Under the pieces are notes generated by a model that was given only the letters and a program-made list of their open reading frames with translations, made no database searches and was not told the DNA's origin. Below are positions 8,319 through 17,231 of a stretch of 64,000 nucleotides of DNA, in pieces; within the stretch, counting starts at the first letter, position 1, and each line of letters begins with the position of its first letter. The position numbers were made by a program, and so were the translations under genes. This DNA comes from Salinisphaera sp035690525. Lineage in GTDB: Bacteria > Pseudomonadota > Gammaproteobacteria > Nevskiales > Salinisphaeraceae. Location: contig NZ_DASSKM010000135.1 of the NCBI RefSeq assembly GCF_035690525.1, forward strand, positions 6,931-70,930, read 5' to 3'.

Positions 8319-9357
8319 GGGGCCGGTCATGAGGAATTTGCATCGCCGCACAATGCAGCCCGCCGTGCTGGCGGATCAATGCGCGGCTGTCGATGGAAAT
8401 GATTTCGCGATCGGGAAAACAGCGGCCGATGATCGCGGCGGCCTCGGCGTCCGCCGGATCGTCGAACGCCGGCACCAGCACACAGCCGTTGGCGATCAGG
8501 AAGTTGGCATAGCCGGCCGGCAGTCGGTGGCCGTCGTGCCGATCGTATTGCGGTGCGGCCAGCGGCAGTTGAATCAGCTTGTAGGGCGCGCCGTAGGCAT
8601 CGCGCAGCGCGGCCAGCTCGCCGGCCATGGCCGCCAGTTCGCCGTGGTGCGCGTCGCGCGGGTCGCTGCAGCCCTGGTAAGCGATGGTGTCGGGGGCGAC
8701 GAAGCGCGCGAGCGTATCGATATGGCCGTCGGTGTCGTCGCCGATGAGATCGCCGCGGGTGAGCCAGTGCACGATGTTCGCGCCGAGCGTGTCGGCCAGC
8801 AGCGTCTCGGCGTGGCCACGCTCGAAACCCGGGTTGCGCCGGCCGGCGCCGATCAGACAGCGCTCGGTGGTCAAGAGCGCGCCTTGGCCGTTGGATTCGA
8901 TGCTGCCGGCTTCCAGTACCGTCGCGCTGCGCCGGTAGTCGCCCGCGCCCAGCCGGCCGGTTTCGTACAGGGCCAAGGTGAGCGCGTCGTCGGCGGCCGC
9001 GTCGAAGCGGCCGCCCCAGCCGTCGAAGCGAAAATCCACGAACACGCGACGGCCCGCTTCTTGCATCGTGATTGGGCCGGTATCCCGTGCCCAGATATCG
9101 TCGGCGGGCAGTTGAAGTGTCTCCAACCGCGTGCCCGGCAGAGTTTCGGCCCGCTGACGTGTCGCGATGTCGGTGGCGGCTTCGTCGTCCGGGGCGACCA
9201 CGAGCACGCGCTGAAACCGGGCCAGCGCGGCGGCCATGGCCTGAACGCTATCGCGTGCCGCGGTCAGCCCCTCGCCCCAGTCGCCGTCGGCCCGCGGCCA
9301 GACCAGCAGGGTAGCGCTCTGACGCGCCCATTCGGGCGGCAGACAGCGCTCGCTCAT
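8311..9357 (-). CDS. aguA: Agmatine deiminase
   Basis: A 348-residue porphyromonas-type peptidyl-arginine/agmatine deiminase that hydrolyses agmatine to N-carbamoylputrescine. Diagnostic segments are WARDTGPI, FDGWGGRFDAAADD, SNGQGALLTTERCLI, DDTDGHIDTLARFV and the C-terminal GGLHCAAMQIP with the catalytic cysteine. Its stop overlaps the aguB start, and its own start shares ATGA with the stop of the upstream small exported protein. No arginine decarboxylase or AguR-type regulator is in the window, so the agmatine source is not shown. Confidence 0.95.
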   Translation of the reverse strand: MSERCLPPEWARQSATLLVWPRADGDWGEGLTAARDSVQAMAAALARFQRVLVVAPDDEAATDIATRQRAETLPGTRLETLQLPADDIWARDTGPITMQEAGRRVFVDFRFDGWGGRFDAAADDALTLALYETGRLGAGDYRRSATVLEAGSIESNGQGALLTTERCLIGAGRRNPGFERGHAETLLADTLGANIVHWLTRGDLIGDDTDGHIDTLARFVAPDTIAYQGCSDPRDAHHGELAAMAGELAALRDAYGAPYKLIQLPLAAPQYDRHDGHRLPAGYANFLIANGCVLVPAFDDPADAEAAAIIGRCFPDREIISIDSRALIRQHGGLHCAAMQIPHDRPHD

Positions 9358-9779
9358 GGGCGGGTTCGGTCGAGGTCATCGACGTGATAAAGCGGTTCCG
9401 GATCGGCCGGCACGACGGTGTGAACCACGCGATCGCCTTCGAAATAAACATGGTAGCGATCGTAATTCCAGCGCGTGATCGGCGGCTGGCCGACCGGGCC
9501 GCGGGTCGAGCGCGGCGCGCCGTAGCGGGCGCGTACCACGGCCATGGTCTCGCCCCGATGCGGTCCGGCGTCGATGCTTGGGGTTATCGGCGTGCGCGTA
9601 ACCGGCGGTTTCGCCGGTGCGGCCGATCGCGCGCTGGCATCCGGTATGTTCGTGGCGCCGTAGCTTCCGCTGGCATAGTCGGCGGCGTGGAGCGTTCCGG
9701 CGCCCGCGGCGTTGACCACGAACAAGAGCGCGGCGCCGTGAACCAATCGTGTTTGATGCGCTCTTAGCCGCATATTCAT
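9354..9779 (-). CDS. Small exported protein of unknown function
   Basis: A 141-residue protein with a clear Sec signal: a basic start (MNMRLRAHQTR), a hydrophobic core (LVHGAALLFVVNAAGAG) and a likely AxA site (LHAADYA). A proline- and alanine-rich linker follows. The C-terminal part of about 60 residues reads MAVVRARYGAPRSTRG, PPITRWNYDRYHVYFEGD and VVHTVVP. That resembles the small beta-rich SmpA/OmlA-like modules of periplasmic proteins, but I cannot name the family. The stop overlaps the aguA start by four bases. ATG 9773 is an alternative start. The likely promoter zone is occupied by the 9790-9931 repeat element. Confidence 0.75.
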   Translation of the reverse strand: MNMRLRAHQTRLVHGAALLFVVNAAGAGTLHAADYASGSYGATNIPDASARSAAPAKPPVTRTPITPSIDAGPHRGETMAVVRARYGAPRSTRGPVGQPPITRWNYDRYHVYFEGDRVVHTVVPADPEPLYHVDDLDRTRP

Positions 9780-9789
9780 ATCTCGCTTA

Positions 9790-9931
9790 GAGGGTGTTTG
9801 CAAAACTACTGCGCTTGCCATTTCGAGCCCGTCCGGTGCTCGAAATGCTCACGTATTATTTATACGCTGCGCTTCCTGCGCTCCGGGCGTGCTCGAACTG
9901 ACTGCGCTCGCTACGTTTTGTAAACACCCTC
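9790..9931. repeat. Small inverted-repeat element (MITE-like), second family
   Basis: This 142-bp element is bounded by 17-base inverted ends, GAGGGTGTTTGCAAAAC and GTTTTGTAAACACCCTC, which differ at one position. Inside, ATTTCGAGC (9820-9828) and GCTCGAAAT (9838-9846) form a perfect hairpin. It has no coding capacity. It fills most of the divergent intergenic region between the exported-protein gene and lolC, so it may carry or displace promoters of both. No clear target-site duplication is visible. It is unrelated in sequence to the repeats at 3374 and 18471. Confidence 0.7.
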
Positions 9932-9998
9932 CTGTTACTACTGGAGCACGCGATGCGTTGCTGTGCCGATCGTCGTCTGTGTGATTTAATGCGCGGCC

Positions 9999-11249
9999 AT
10001 GTTTAGACCGCTCGAACTGGCGCTCGGCCTGCGCTACACGCGCGCCAAGCGGCGCAATCATTTTATATCGTTCATCTCGTCGATATCGATGGGCGGGATC
10101 GCGCTGGCCGTGATGCTGCTGATCACGGTGCTGTCGGTGATGAACGGGTTCCAATCGGAACTGCGCAATCGCATCCTGGGCATGGCGGCGCACGTCGAGA
10201 TTCAGGCGACCGACGGCGCGTTGCAAGGCTGGCAGGATCTGCGCAAGCAGGTCGACCGGAAGATACCGCAGGTGATGGCCTCGGCGCCCTATGTCTCCGG
10301 CCAGGGCATGGTGCGCAGCGGCCGCGCGATTTCGGGCGTGTTGCTGCGCGGCGTGGTACCGGCGCGCGAGAAGCATGTATCGGACGTGGCCAGCCATATG
10401 GTCGCGGGTTCGTTCGATTCGCTGCAGGGCGGCACGTACAACATGGTGCTGGGCGTGGATCTGGCGCGCCGGCTCGGTGTCGGCATCGGCGACGACGTCG
10501 ATCTGCTGATCCCCGAGGCCAATGTCACGCCGGCGGGCATCGTGCCGCGCTTCCGGCGTTTTCATGTGTCGGGCATCTTCTCCGTCGGCATGTACGAGTA
10601 CGACAACGGCATGGTCCTGATCTCGATGCAGGACGCCGAGACGCTCTATCACATGGGCGACGGCGTGACCGGACTGCGGCTACGGCTCAAAAACTTGTTC
10701 AAGGCGCCGCAGGTCTCGTATCAGCTGTCGCAGTCGCTGCCTTATCGTTACCGCGTGACCGACTGGACCGAGCAGAACGCGAACTTTTTCCACGCGATCG
10801 CCACCGAGAAGACGATGATGTTCATCATCTTGAGTCTGATCATCGCGGTGGCGGCGTTCAATATCGTGTCCATGCTGGTGATGGTGGTCACCGACAAGCT
10901 GGGCGATATCGCGATCCTGCGCACGCTGGGCATGAAGCCGAAGTCGGTGATGGCGATCTTCATGATCCAAGGCATGCTGATCGGCGTGATCGGCACGGTG
11001 ATCGGCGTGATCCTCGGCGTGCTGCTTTCGATCAATATGGAAAACATCGTGCCGTTCGTGGAAAAGGTGCTGCATACCGATCTGCTGTCGGCCGATGTCT
11101 ACTACATCAGCCAGCTCAAGGGCGAGCTGCACGAGGCCGACGTGATCCGCATCTCGGGGCTGTCGCTGTTGCTGTCGTTCCTGTCGACGCTGTACCCGGC
11201 CTGGCGCGCGGCGCGCGTGCAGCCGGCGGAGGCCCTGCGCTATGAGTGA
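9999..11249 (+). CDS. lolC: Lipoprotein-releasing ABC transporter permease (LolC/LolE family)
   Basis: A 416-residue inner-membrane permease that releases outer-membrane lipoproteins to LolA. It begins with the family signature FRPLELALGLRYTRAKRRNHFISFIS and then the first membrane helix (GGIALAVMLLITVLSVMNGF). A large periplasmic domain follows, with three helices at the C-terminus and the closing YPAWRAARVQPAEALRYE. Only one permease gene accompanies lolD here, whereas E. coli has lolC and lolE on either side of lolD. The protein may act as a homodimer (LolF-like), or a partner may be elsewhere. Overlap with lolD is eight bases. Confidence 0.92.
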   Translation: MFRPLELALGLRYTRAKRRNHFISFISSISMGGIALAVMLLITVLSVMNGFQSELRNRILGMAAHVEIQATDGALQGWQDLRKQVDRKIPQVMASAPYVSGQGMVRSGRAISGVLLRGVVPAREKHVSDVASHMVAGSFDSLQGGTYNMVLGVDLARRLGVGIGDDVDLLIPEANVTPAGIVPRFRRFHVSGIFSVGMYEYDNGMVLISMQDAETLYHMGDGVTGLRLRLKNLFKAPQVSYQLSQSLPYRYRVTDWTEQNANFFHAIATEKTMMFIILSLIIAVAAFNIVSMLVMVVTDKLGDIAILRTLGMKPKSVMAIFMIQGMLIGVIGTVIGVILGVLLSINMENIVPFVEKVLHTDLLSADVYYISQLKGELHEADVIRISGLSLLLSFLSTLYPAWRAARVQPAEALRYE

Positions 11250-11952
11250 TGAGCCAACGGAACTGGTGCTGTCGTCGAAGCGGCTGACCAAGACATTTAC
11301 CGAGGTCCGGGAACCGGTCACGGTGCTCGAAGACGTCGATCTGGATGTGCCGAGCGGGGCGCGAATCGCGGTGATCGGGGCTTCGGGCTCCGGCAAATCC
11401 ACCCTACTGCATTTGCTCGGCGGGTTGGATATGCCCAGCAAAGGCACGGTGCATATCGCCGGCCAGGACATGACCCACCTATCGGACGCCGCCCGCGGCC
11501 GGCTGCGTAACGAAAAGCTCGGTTTCATCTATCAGTTCCATCATCTGTTGCCCGAGCTGACCACGATCGAAAACGTGGCCATGCCGCTGCTGATTCGGCG
11601 CGGTCCCAACGGCCCGGCGCTGAAGCGCGCCCGCGAACTGCTGGAAAAGGTCGGCCTCGGCGCGCGGCTCGAACACAAGCCGACGGAACTGTCCGGCGGC
11701 GAGCGCCAGCGCGCGGCGGTGGCCCGGGCGCTGGTCACGCGGCCGGCCTGCATTCTGGCCGACGAGCCGACCGGCAATCTCGATCATCGCACCGCGGCGA
11801 GCGTGTTCGATCTCATGCTCGGGTTGAACGCCGATTTGGGCACCAGCCTGGTAATGGTCACCCACGATCGCCAGCTCGCACAGCGCATGGACCAAATCTG
11901 GAGCCTGACCGACGGCCGGCTCGCGCCGGCGGCGCTCACCGATCTGACCTGA
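11242..11952 (+). CDS. lolD: Lipoprotein-releasing ABC transporter ATPase LolD
   Basis: A 236-residue ABC ATPase with Walker A GASGSGKSTLL, Q-loop region FIYQFHHLLPELT, signature LSGGERQRAAVARAL, Walker B CILADEPTGNLD and switch VTHD. The sequence FHHLLPELT after the Q-loop is typical of LolD. It powers extraction of lipoproteins together with the overlapping permease gene. The start overlaps lolC by eight bases, indicating translational coupling. Length is the family norm. Confidence 0.96.
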   Translation: MSDEPTELVLSSKRLTKTFTEVREPVTVLEDVDLDVPSGARIAVIGASGSGKSTLLHLLGGLDMPSKGTVHIAGQDMTHLSDAARGRLRNEKLGFIYQFHHLLPELTTIENVAMPLLIRRGPNGPALKRARELLEKVGLGARLEHKPTELSGGERQRAAVARALVTRPACILADEPTGNLDHRTAASVFDLMLGLNADLGTSLVMVTHDRQLAQRMDQIWSLTDGRLAPAALTDLT

Positions 11953-12049
11953 CTCCCGAGTCCGGGCGCGCGGTGGCGCAAAACCTCGCCAAGCTCTAGT
12001 CTCTGATTCGGGGAGAGCGGCCGCCCGATCGGCCGCGGCTTGGGGGGAA

Positions 12050-14362
12050 ATGATGGGCCATCGGTCGGCCGGCGCGATGCCGGCGTTCGCGGTGCTCGAC
12101 GATATCCGGCTGATCGCGGCCGTCGCGGTGGCGGCCGTGGCCGCGGTCTATCAATGCCCCAGCCTGCCGAGCCCCGCTTGGCTGCTCGCCCCGCTTGCGC
12201 TTTGTCTGCTGCGCTTCCCGGGTCGCGCGCTATTGGCGTTGACGTGCATGCTGACGGCTTGGAGCCTGATTCAGGCGCGGCATCAGATGGCCGATCGGCT
12301 GCCGGCGGCGGCCGACGGCGAGATCGTGTCGCTGACCGGTCACGTGGTCGGTTTGTCGGAGGTCGGCCGCTATCGCACGCGGTTCCAGGTACAGACCGAC
12401 CCGATGCAAACCATTGAGCCGGCGCGCCGGTTGCGGCTGTCCTGGTATAGCGATGCGCCGCGGCTTGTGCCCGGCGACTGTCTGCACATCAAGGCCAAGC
12501 TCTCGACGCCGCACGGCTCGGCCAACCCCGGGGGCTTCGACTATACCGCCTGGCTCTGGCGCCAGGGCATCGACGCCACCGGCTACGTACGCGATTCCAG
12601 CCCCTGCCGTGCGCCGCCGCGCTGGAGCGTCGACCGGCTGCGTTACCAGGCGATGCAGCGTCTGGCGCCGATACTCGACCAGCGGCCGATGCGCGGTCTG
12701 ATCGAGGCGTTGTCGCTGGGCGTGCGCCAACACATCACCGATGCGCAGTGGTCGACGCTGCGCGCCACCGGCACCACGCATCTGGTGGCGATCTCCGGCC
12801 TGCACATCGGCCTGATCGCCGGATTGTTGTTCGCGATCGCAAAGTGGCTGGCGCTGCGTTCGCCCTGGGCGCGCAACGCCCGGCGGATTGCCGCCGTGGC
12901 GGCCATGGCGGGCGCGCTGGCCTACGCCGCGCTCGCCGGCTGGGCGGTGCCGACCCAGCGCGCGGTGATCATGGCCGCGGCGTTTTTTATCGCGATCGTC
13001 GTCGAACGGGAAATCGGCGCCGGACGCGCCCTGGCCTGGGCGGCGTTGGCGGTGGTCGCCTGGCATCCGGCGGCGGTGATTGCGCCCGGGTTCTGGCTGT
13101 CGTTCACGGCCGTGGGCTGGCTGATCTGGATCGCCACGCTGGCGCGCGGGCCGTGGTGGATGAAGGCGCTGTATTTTCAGATCGGGCTGGTGATCGTTCT
13201 CATGCCGCTCACGCTCTGGTTCTTCGGCCAGGCCTCGCTGGCCGCGCCGCTGATCAATGCGCTGCTCATTCCGGCGGCCGGTGTCGTCGTGCCGGCGGTG
13301 CTGTTCGGCGTGGTCGCCGCGATCATCGCGCCGAGCGGCGCCGGCGGCTGGTTGCTCGGTCATATTACGGCGCTGCTCGGCGCGGCCTGGCCCGGCCTGG
13401 AATGGGCCGCGCGTTGGCCGCTGGCCGCGTTTCATCATGTGCTGCCGGGGCCAATCGCTCTGCTGCTGGCGGTCGCCGGTCTTGGGCTCGCCGCGCTGCC
13501 GATGCCATGGCGTATTCGTGCGCTCGGAGCGATGCTGGTCCTGCCCGCGTTGATCGGCTGGCGGCCGCCGGGGCAGGTTATTGCCCCCGGGCGCTTCCGG
13601 CTGACCGTGCTCGATGTCGGCCAAGGCCTGGCGAGCGTGGTGCGCACCGCGCATCACACGCTGGTGTTCGACGCCGGGCCGGCCTACCGCACGGGATTCG
13701 ACGCCGGCGCCATGATCGTGGTGCCGTATCTGCGCGCAGTCGGGCGCACCCGCGTCGACCGACTCCTGATCAGCCACGGCGATATGGACCATATCGGTGG
13801 CGCCGCCGCCATCATGGACAAGGCCGACGTGGTTCATCGGCAAGGCGCCCGGAGTGACGATCCATGCCGCGCCGGTCAGCATTGGCGCTGGGACGGCGTG
13901 ACTTTCGATCTGGTGTATCCCACGGCCAAACGGGCCGCCACGGCAACCGAGAGCAACCAACATTCATGCGTGCTGCGTATTCATTCTGCGCGCGCCAGCG
14001 CGCTGCTCACCGGCGACATCGAGGCGCCGGGCGAACGCGAGCTGGTGGCACGCATGGGCGCGGCGTTGGCCAGCGATGTGCTCGTGGTGCCACATCACGG
14101 CAGCGCCACCTCGTCGTCGGCGGCGCTGCTCGATACGGTGGCGCCCCGAGTCGCGCTGGTGTCGGCGGGATGGCACAACCGCTGGAACTTTCCGCGCCCG
14201 GTGGTCGTCGAGCGCTACCGCGCGCGCGGGATTGCGCTGTTCGACACCGCGACCGGAGGCGCGCTGCAGGTCGCCTGGCCATCGCCGCACGATCCACGCG
14301 TGGTGCGCTGGCGTTACCGGTACCGTCGCTTCTGGCAACAGCCGCGGCCGGGTAGCGGGTAG
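12050..14362 (+). CDS. comEC: DNA internalization-related competence protein ComEC/Rec2
   Basis: A 770-residue polytopic membrane protein, the inner-membrane channel for transforming DNA. It has an N-terminal DUF4131-like region with early membrane helices, then the competence domain with ATGTTHLVAISGLHIGLIAGLLF and many hydrophobic helices. A C-terminal metallo-beta-lactamase-like domain follows (LDVGQGLASVV, ISHGDMDHIGG, VVPHHGSATSS). The HxDxDH-type metal motif is intact in the visible sequence. A very purine-rich leader (ggggggaaATG) precedes 12050. Together with the pilus genes in this window, it suggests the organism can be naturally competent. Confidence 0.93.
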   Translation: MMGHRSAGAMPAFAVLDDIRLIAAVAVAAVAAVYQCPSLPSPAWLLAPLALCLLRFPGRALLALTCMLTAWSLIQARHQMADRLPAAADGEIVSLTGHVVGLSEVGRYRTRFQVQTDPMQTIEPARRLRLSWYSDAPRLVPGDCLHIKAKLSTPHGSANPGGFDYTAWLWRQGIDATGYVRDSSPCRAPPRWSVDRLRYQAMQRLAPILDQRPMRGLIEALSLGVRQHITDAQWSTLRATGTTHLVAISGLHIGLIAGLLFAIAKWLALRSPWARNARRIAAVAAMAGALAYAALAGWAVPTQRAVIMAAAFFIAIVVEREIGAGRALAWAALAVVAWHPAAVIAPGFWLSFTAVGWLIWIATLARGPWWMKALYFQIGLVIVLMPLTLWFFGQASLAAPLINALLIPAAGVVVPAVLFGVVAAIIAPSGAGGWLLGHITALLGAAWPGLEWAARWPLAAFHHVLPGPIALLLAVAGLGLAALPMPWRIRALGAMLVLPALIGWRPPGQVIAPGRFRLTVLDVGQGLASVVRTAHHTLVFDAGPAYRTGFDAGAMIVVPYLRAVGRTRVDRLLISHGDMDHIGGAAAIMDKADVVHRQGARSDDPCRAGQHWRWDGVTFDLVYPTAKRAATATESNQHSCVLRIHSARASALLTGDIEAPGERELVARMGAALASDVLVVPHHGSATSSSAALLDTVAPRVALVSAGWHNRWNFPRPVVVERYRARGIALFDTATGGALQVAWPSPHDPRVVRWRYRYRRFWQQPRPGSG

Positions 14363-14374
14363 CCGCGGATCAGA

Positions 14375-14391
14375 CGCATGATTATCATGCG
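14375..14391. promoter_or_regulatory. 17-bp palindrome upstream of msbA
   Basis: CGCATGAT and ATCATGCG flank a single T, giving a perfect dyad between the comEC stop and the msbA start. It could be an operator for the msbA-lpxK-kdsB transcript. No regulator is identified and chance occurrence is possible. Confidence 0.35.
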
Positions 14392-14475
14392 CGTTGGTCA
14401 TGGCGAGCAGTTCGACAAAATCGCTCGCCCGAGCCAGCCGGCCGCCGTGGGCGCCGGCGTCAGGGAGCAATCCAG

Positions 14476-16245
14476 TTGGTGCGCAAGAAGATCCATACCG
14501 ACATGCCGATGGGGGAAATCTACCCCCGGCTGCTGCGCTATAGCTGGCGCTACAAACAATGGTTGGGCTTCGCGGCGATCGGCATGGCGATCTATGCCGG
14601 TACCGACACCGCGCTGATCTATATCCTCAAGCCGCTGCTCGACGGCAGCATCGTCGATCGCGACCCGTGGATGATCCACTGGATCCCGATTTTCATGCTG
14701 GGCCTGTTCATCATGCGCGGCATCGCGGGCTTCGTGTCGAACTACGGTATGGCCTGGGTGGCCAACCGCGTGGTCTACAACGTGCGCTCGGACGTGTTCG
14801 AGAAGTTCCTGCATCTGCCGGCGAGCTTCTTCGACCGCAACACGACCGGCCGCACGACCGCCATGCTGACCTACTACACGAGCCAGATCTCGGGTGCGGC
14901 GACCAGCGCGATTACCATCGTGATCCAGGATTCGCTGCGTATCGTCGGCTTCACGCTGCTGATGTTCTGGATCAACTGGTCGCTGGCCCTGATCACGCTG
15001 GCCGTCGGGCCGATCATCGCGCTGATCGTGAGCCACGTATCCAAGCGGTTCCGGCGCTACAGCGCGAGCATCCAGCAGTCGATGGGGGACATCACGCATA
15101 TCAGCGAAGAAGTGCTGACCGGCCAGCGCGTGGTCAAGGTGTTCGGCGGCGAGGCGTACGAACGCGGCGCCTTCGAGCGCGTGAACGAGCGCAACCAGCG
15201 CATCGCCATGCGTAAAGCGACCACGAGTGCGGCCAGCGTGCCGGTGATTCAGTTCATCGCCGCCATTGCCATCGCGTTTGTGGTGTCGGTGGCGGTGCGC
15301 AACACCGGCGGCGGCGTGATGACGCCGGGCGATCTGGCGACGTTTTTCGGCGCCATGATGGGCATGATGGGCCCGATCAAGCGGTTGACCGGCGTCAATG
15401 CCACCATCCAGGCCGGCATGGCCGCGGCCGGGGCGATCTTCGAGCTGATCGACGAGCCGGGCGAGCCGGATCGCGGCAGGCGCGCGATCGAGCGGGCCGC
15501 GGGGCGGATCGAGGTCGAGGGCGTGTCGTTCCGCTACCCGGGCAGCGAGCACGATGTACTGCGGGATATCAGCTTCAACGTTGAGCCGGGCCGGACGATC
15601 GCTTTTGTCGGCCGCTCGGGCAGCGGCAAGTCGACGCTGCTTTCGCTGCTGCCGCGCTTCTACGACGCGCAGCACGGGCGAATCGCGCTCGACGGGGTAT
15701 CGGTTTTCGATTATCGGCTGGCCGACTTGCGGCGCCAGATCAGTTTGGTCGACCAGAACGTCGTGCTGTTTAACGACACCATCGCCGGCAATATCGCCTA
15801 CGGCGCGCTGGGCGGCGTCGATCGGGCCACGATCGAGGAGGCCGCCAAGCGCGCCTACGCCGCCGAATTCATCGAATCGTTGCCGAGGGGCTACGACACG
15901 TTGGTGGGCCAGAACGGGCTGATGCTCTCCGGCGGGCAGCGCCAGCGCATAGCGATCGCCCGGGCCCTGCTCAAGGATGCGCCGATTCTGATCCTCGACG
16001 AGGCGACATCGGCGCTGGACACCGAATCCGAAAAGGCGATTCAGCAAGGCTTGGACAACCTGATGCGCGACCGGACGACGCTGGTGATCGCGCACCGGCT
16101 GTCGACCGTTCAGGACGCCGATCGCATCGTGGTGATGCACGATGGACGGCTGGTCGAGCAGGGCAGCCACGCCGAACTGATGGCGCACCGTGGGCATTAT
16201 CGCAGCCTGCACGAGATCCAGTTCGCGCATCCGGACAACGTGTGA
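14476..16245 (+). CDS. msbA: Lipid A export ATP-binding/permease protein MsbA
   Basis: A 589-residue ABC half-transporter that flips lipid A-core across the inner membrane. The N-terminal six-helix domain contains WVANRVVYNVRSDVFEKFLHLPASFFDRN, shown here in overlapping pieces, ending near residue 330. The ATPase domain has VGRSGSGKSTLLSLLPRFYD (Walker A), LSGGQRQRIAIARAL and ILDEATSALDTESE. The start is uncommon: TTG 14476 sits eight bases after AGGGAG, with GTG 14479 as the next codon and alternative start. The stop overlaps the lpxK GTG (GTGA), consistent with the frequent msbA-lpxK pairing. Confidence 0.95.
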   Translation: MVRKKIHTDMPMGEIYPRLLRYSWRYKQWLGFAAIGMAIYAGTDTALIYILKPLLDGSIVDRDPWMIHWIPIFMLGLFIMRGIAGFVSNYGMAWVANRVVYNVRSDVFEKFLHLPASFFDRNTTGRTTAMLTYYTSQISGAATSAITIVIQDSLRIVGFTLLMFWINWSLALITLAVGPIIALIVSHVSKRFRRYSASIQQSMGDITHISEEVLTGQRVVKVFGGEAYERGAFERVNERNQRIAMRKATTSAASVPVIQFIAAIAIAFVVSVAVRNTGGGVMTPGDLATFFGAMMGMMGPIKRLTGVNATIQAGMAAAGAIFELIDEPGEPDRGRRAIERAAGRIEVEGVSFRYPGSEHDVLRDISFNVEPGRTIAFVGRSGSGKSTLLSLLPRFYDAQHGRIALDGVSVFDYRLADLRRQISLVDQNVVLFNDTIAGNIAYGALGGVDRATIEEAAKRAYAAEFIESLPRGYDTLVGQNGLMLSGGQRQRIAIARALLKDAPILILDEATSALDTESEKAIQQGLDNLMRDRTTLVIAHRLSTVQDADRIVVMHDGRLVEQGSHAELMAHRGHYRSLHEIQFAHPDNV

Positions 16246-17231
16246 GCGGGTCGGCGCTTTCGAGGGCCATCCAGCGCCGCTGGTACGGCCAGCGCTCGAT
16301 CGCGGCGTTCATTCCCCTGGCCGCGATTTACGGCGCGATTGTCGCGCTGCGCCGGACCGCTTATCGCCGGGGTTGGCTGCGCGCGCAGCACGTCGCACGG
16401 CCGCTGATCGTGATCGGCAATCTCGGCGTGGGTGGCAGCGGCAAGACACCTCTCACGCTCGCGGTGGTCGAACGCGCGCGCGCGCTCGGCTTGCGGCCCG
16501 GCGTGATCGCCCGCGGTTACGGCGGCCGGTCGGCGTGTTATCCGTTGTCGGTAGCGGCCGATACGCCCGCCGCCGAAGCCGGCGACGAGCCGGTGCTGAT
16601 CGCGCGGCGCGCGGCGGTGCCGGTCGTGGTGGACCCCGATCGGGTGGCGGCGGCACGCCATCTGTTGGCGCGCGCCGATGTCGATCTGATCATCGCCGAC
16701 GATGGTTTGCAGCACTACCGGCTGGCGCGCGACGCCGAAATCGCCGTGGTGGATGCGCGCCGCGGCTATGGTAACGGCTGGCTGCTGCCGGCCGGGCCGC
16801 TGCGCGAACCGCGCACGCGTCTGGCGGCGGTGAATATGGAATGTGTGCACGGCGTGCGGCGCGATTTTTGGCTCGAGGCGGGCGCGGCCTATGGTCTCGC
16901 CGACGAGCGCACGCGCCGGCTCGACGACTTCCGTGGTGCCGCGGTCCATGCGATAGCCGGAATCGGCGAGCCGGCGCGCTTTTTCGACATGCTGGAGCAA
17001 GCGGGCCTGAGCCTGATCCGGCATCCCGTGCCCGATCATCATCGCTATCGTCCCGAGGATCTGGACTTCGGCGACGATCGCCCGGTGCTCATGACCGAAA
17101 AGGATGCCGTAAAATGCGCCGCTTTCGCGCGTACGCACTGGTGGGCGGTGCCGGTGATCACGCGGCTGTCCGTTTCCTGCGAGCGTGCGCTGGATGCGCT
17201 GCTTGCGCGCTTTGCCGGTAAGAGTTCATGA
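16242..17231 (+). CDS. lpxK: Tetraacyldisaccharide 4'-kinase LpxK
   Basis: A 329-residue membrane-associated kinase that phosphorylates the 4' position of the lipid A disaccharide precursor. It shows an N-terminal amphipathic or membrane segment (IAAFIPLAAIYGAIVAL), the P-loop NLGVGGSGKTPLTLAVV, VIARGYGGR, DDGLQHYRL and DFGDDRPVLMTEKDAVK. GTG start at 16242 overlaps the msbA stop, and the last four bases overlap kdsB (ATGA). In Pseudomonas-type genomes a small ycaR gene usually lies between lpxK and kdsB; here there is no room for one. Confidence 0.96.
   Translation: MSGSALSRAIQRRWYGQRSIAAFIPLAAIYGAIVALRRTAYRRGWLRAQHVARPLIVIGNLGVGGSGKTPLTLAVVERARALGLRPGVIARGYGGRSACYPLSVAADTPAAEAGDEPVLIARRAAVPVVVDPDRVAAARHLLARADVDLIIADDGLQHYRLARDAEIAVVDARRGYGNGWLLPAGPLREPRTRLAAVNMECVHGVRRDFWLEAGAAYGLADERTRRLDDFRGAAVHAIAGIGEPARFFDMLEQAGLSLIRHPVPDHHRYRPEDLDFGDDRPVLMTEKDAVKCAAFARTHWWAVPVITRLSVSCERALDALLARFAGKSS

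Noticed and set aside
12230..13963. A 577-codon minus-strand frame opposite comEC
   Set aside because: High GC removes stop codons; the translation is Arg/Gly/Pro/His-rich and shows no motifs, while comEC on the plus strand is clear.
14398..16230. A 610-codon minus-strand frame opposite msbA
   Set aside because: It mirrors msbA codon by codon and has no family features.
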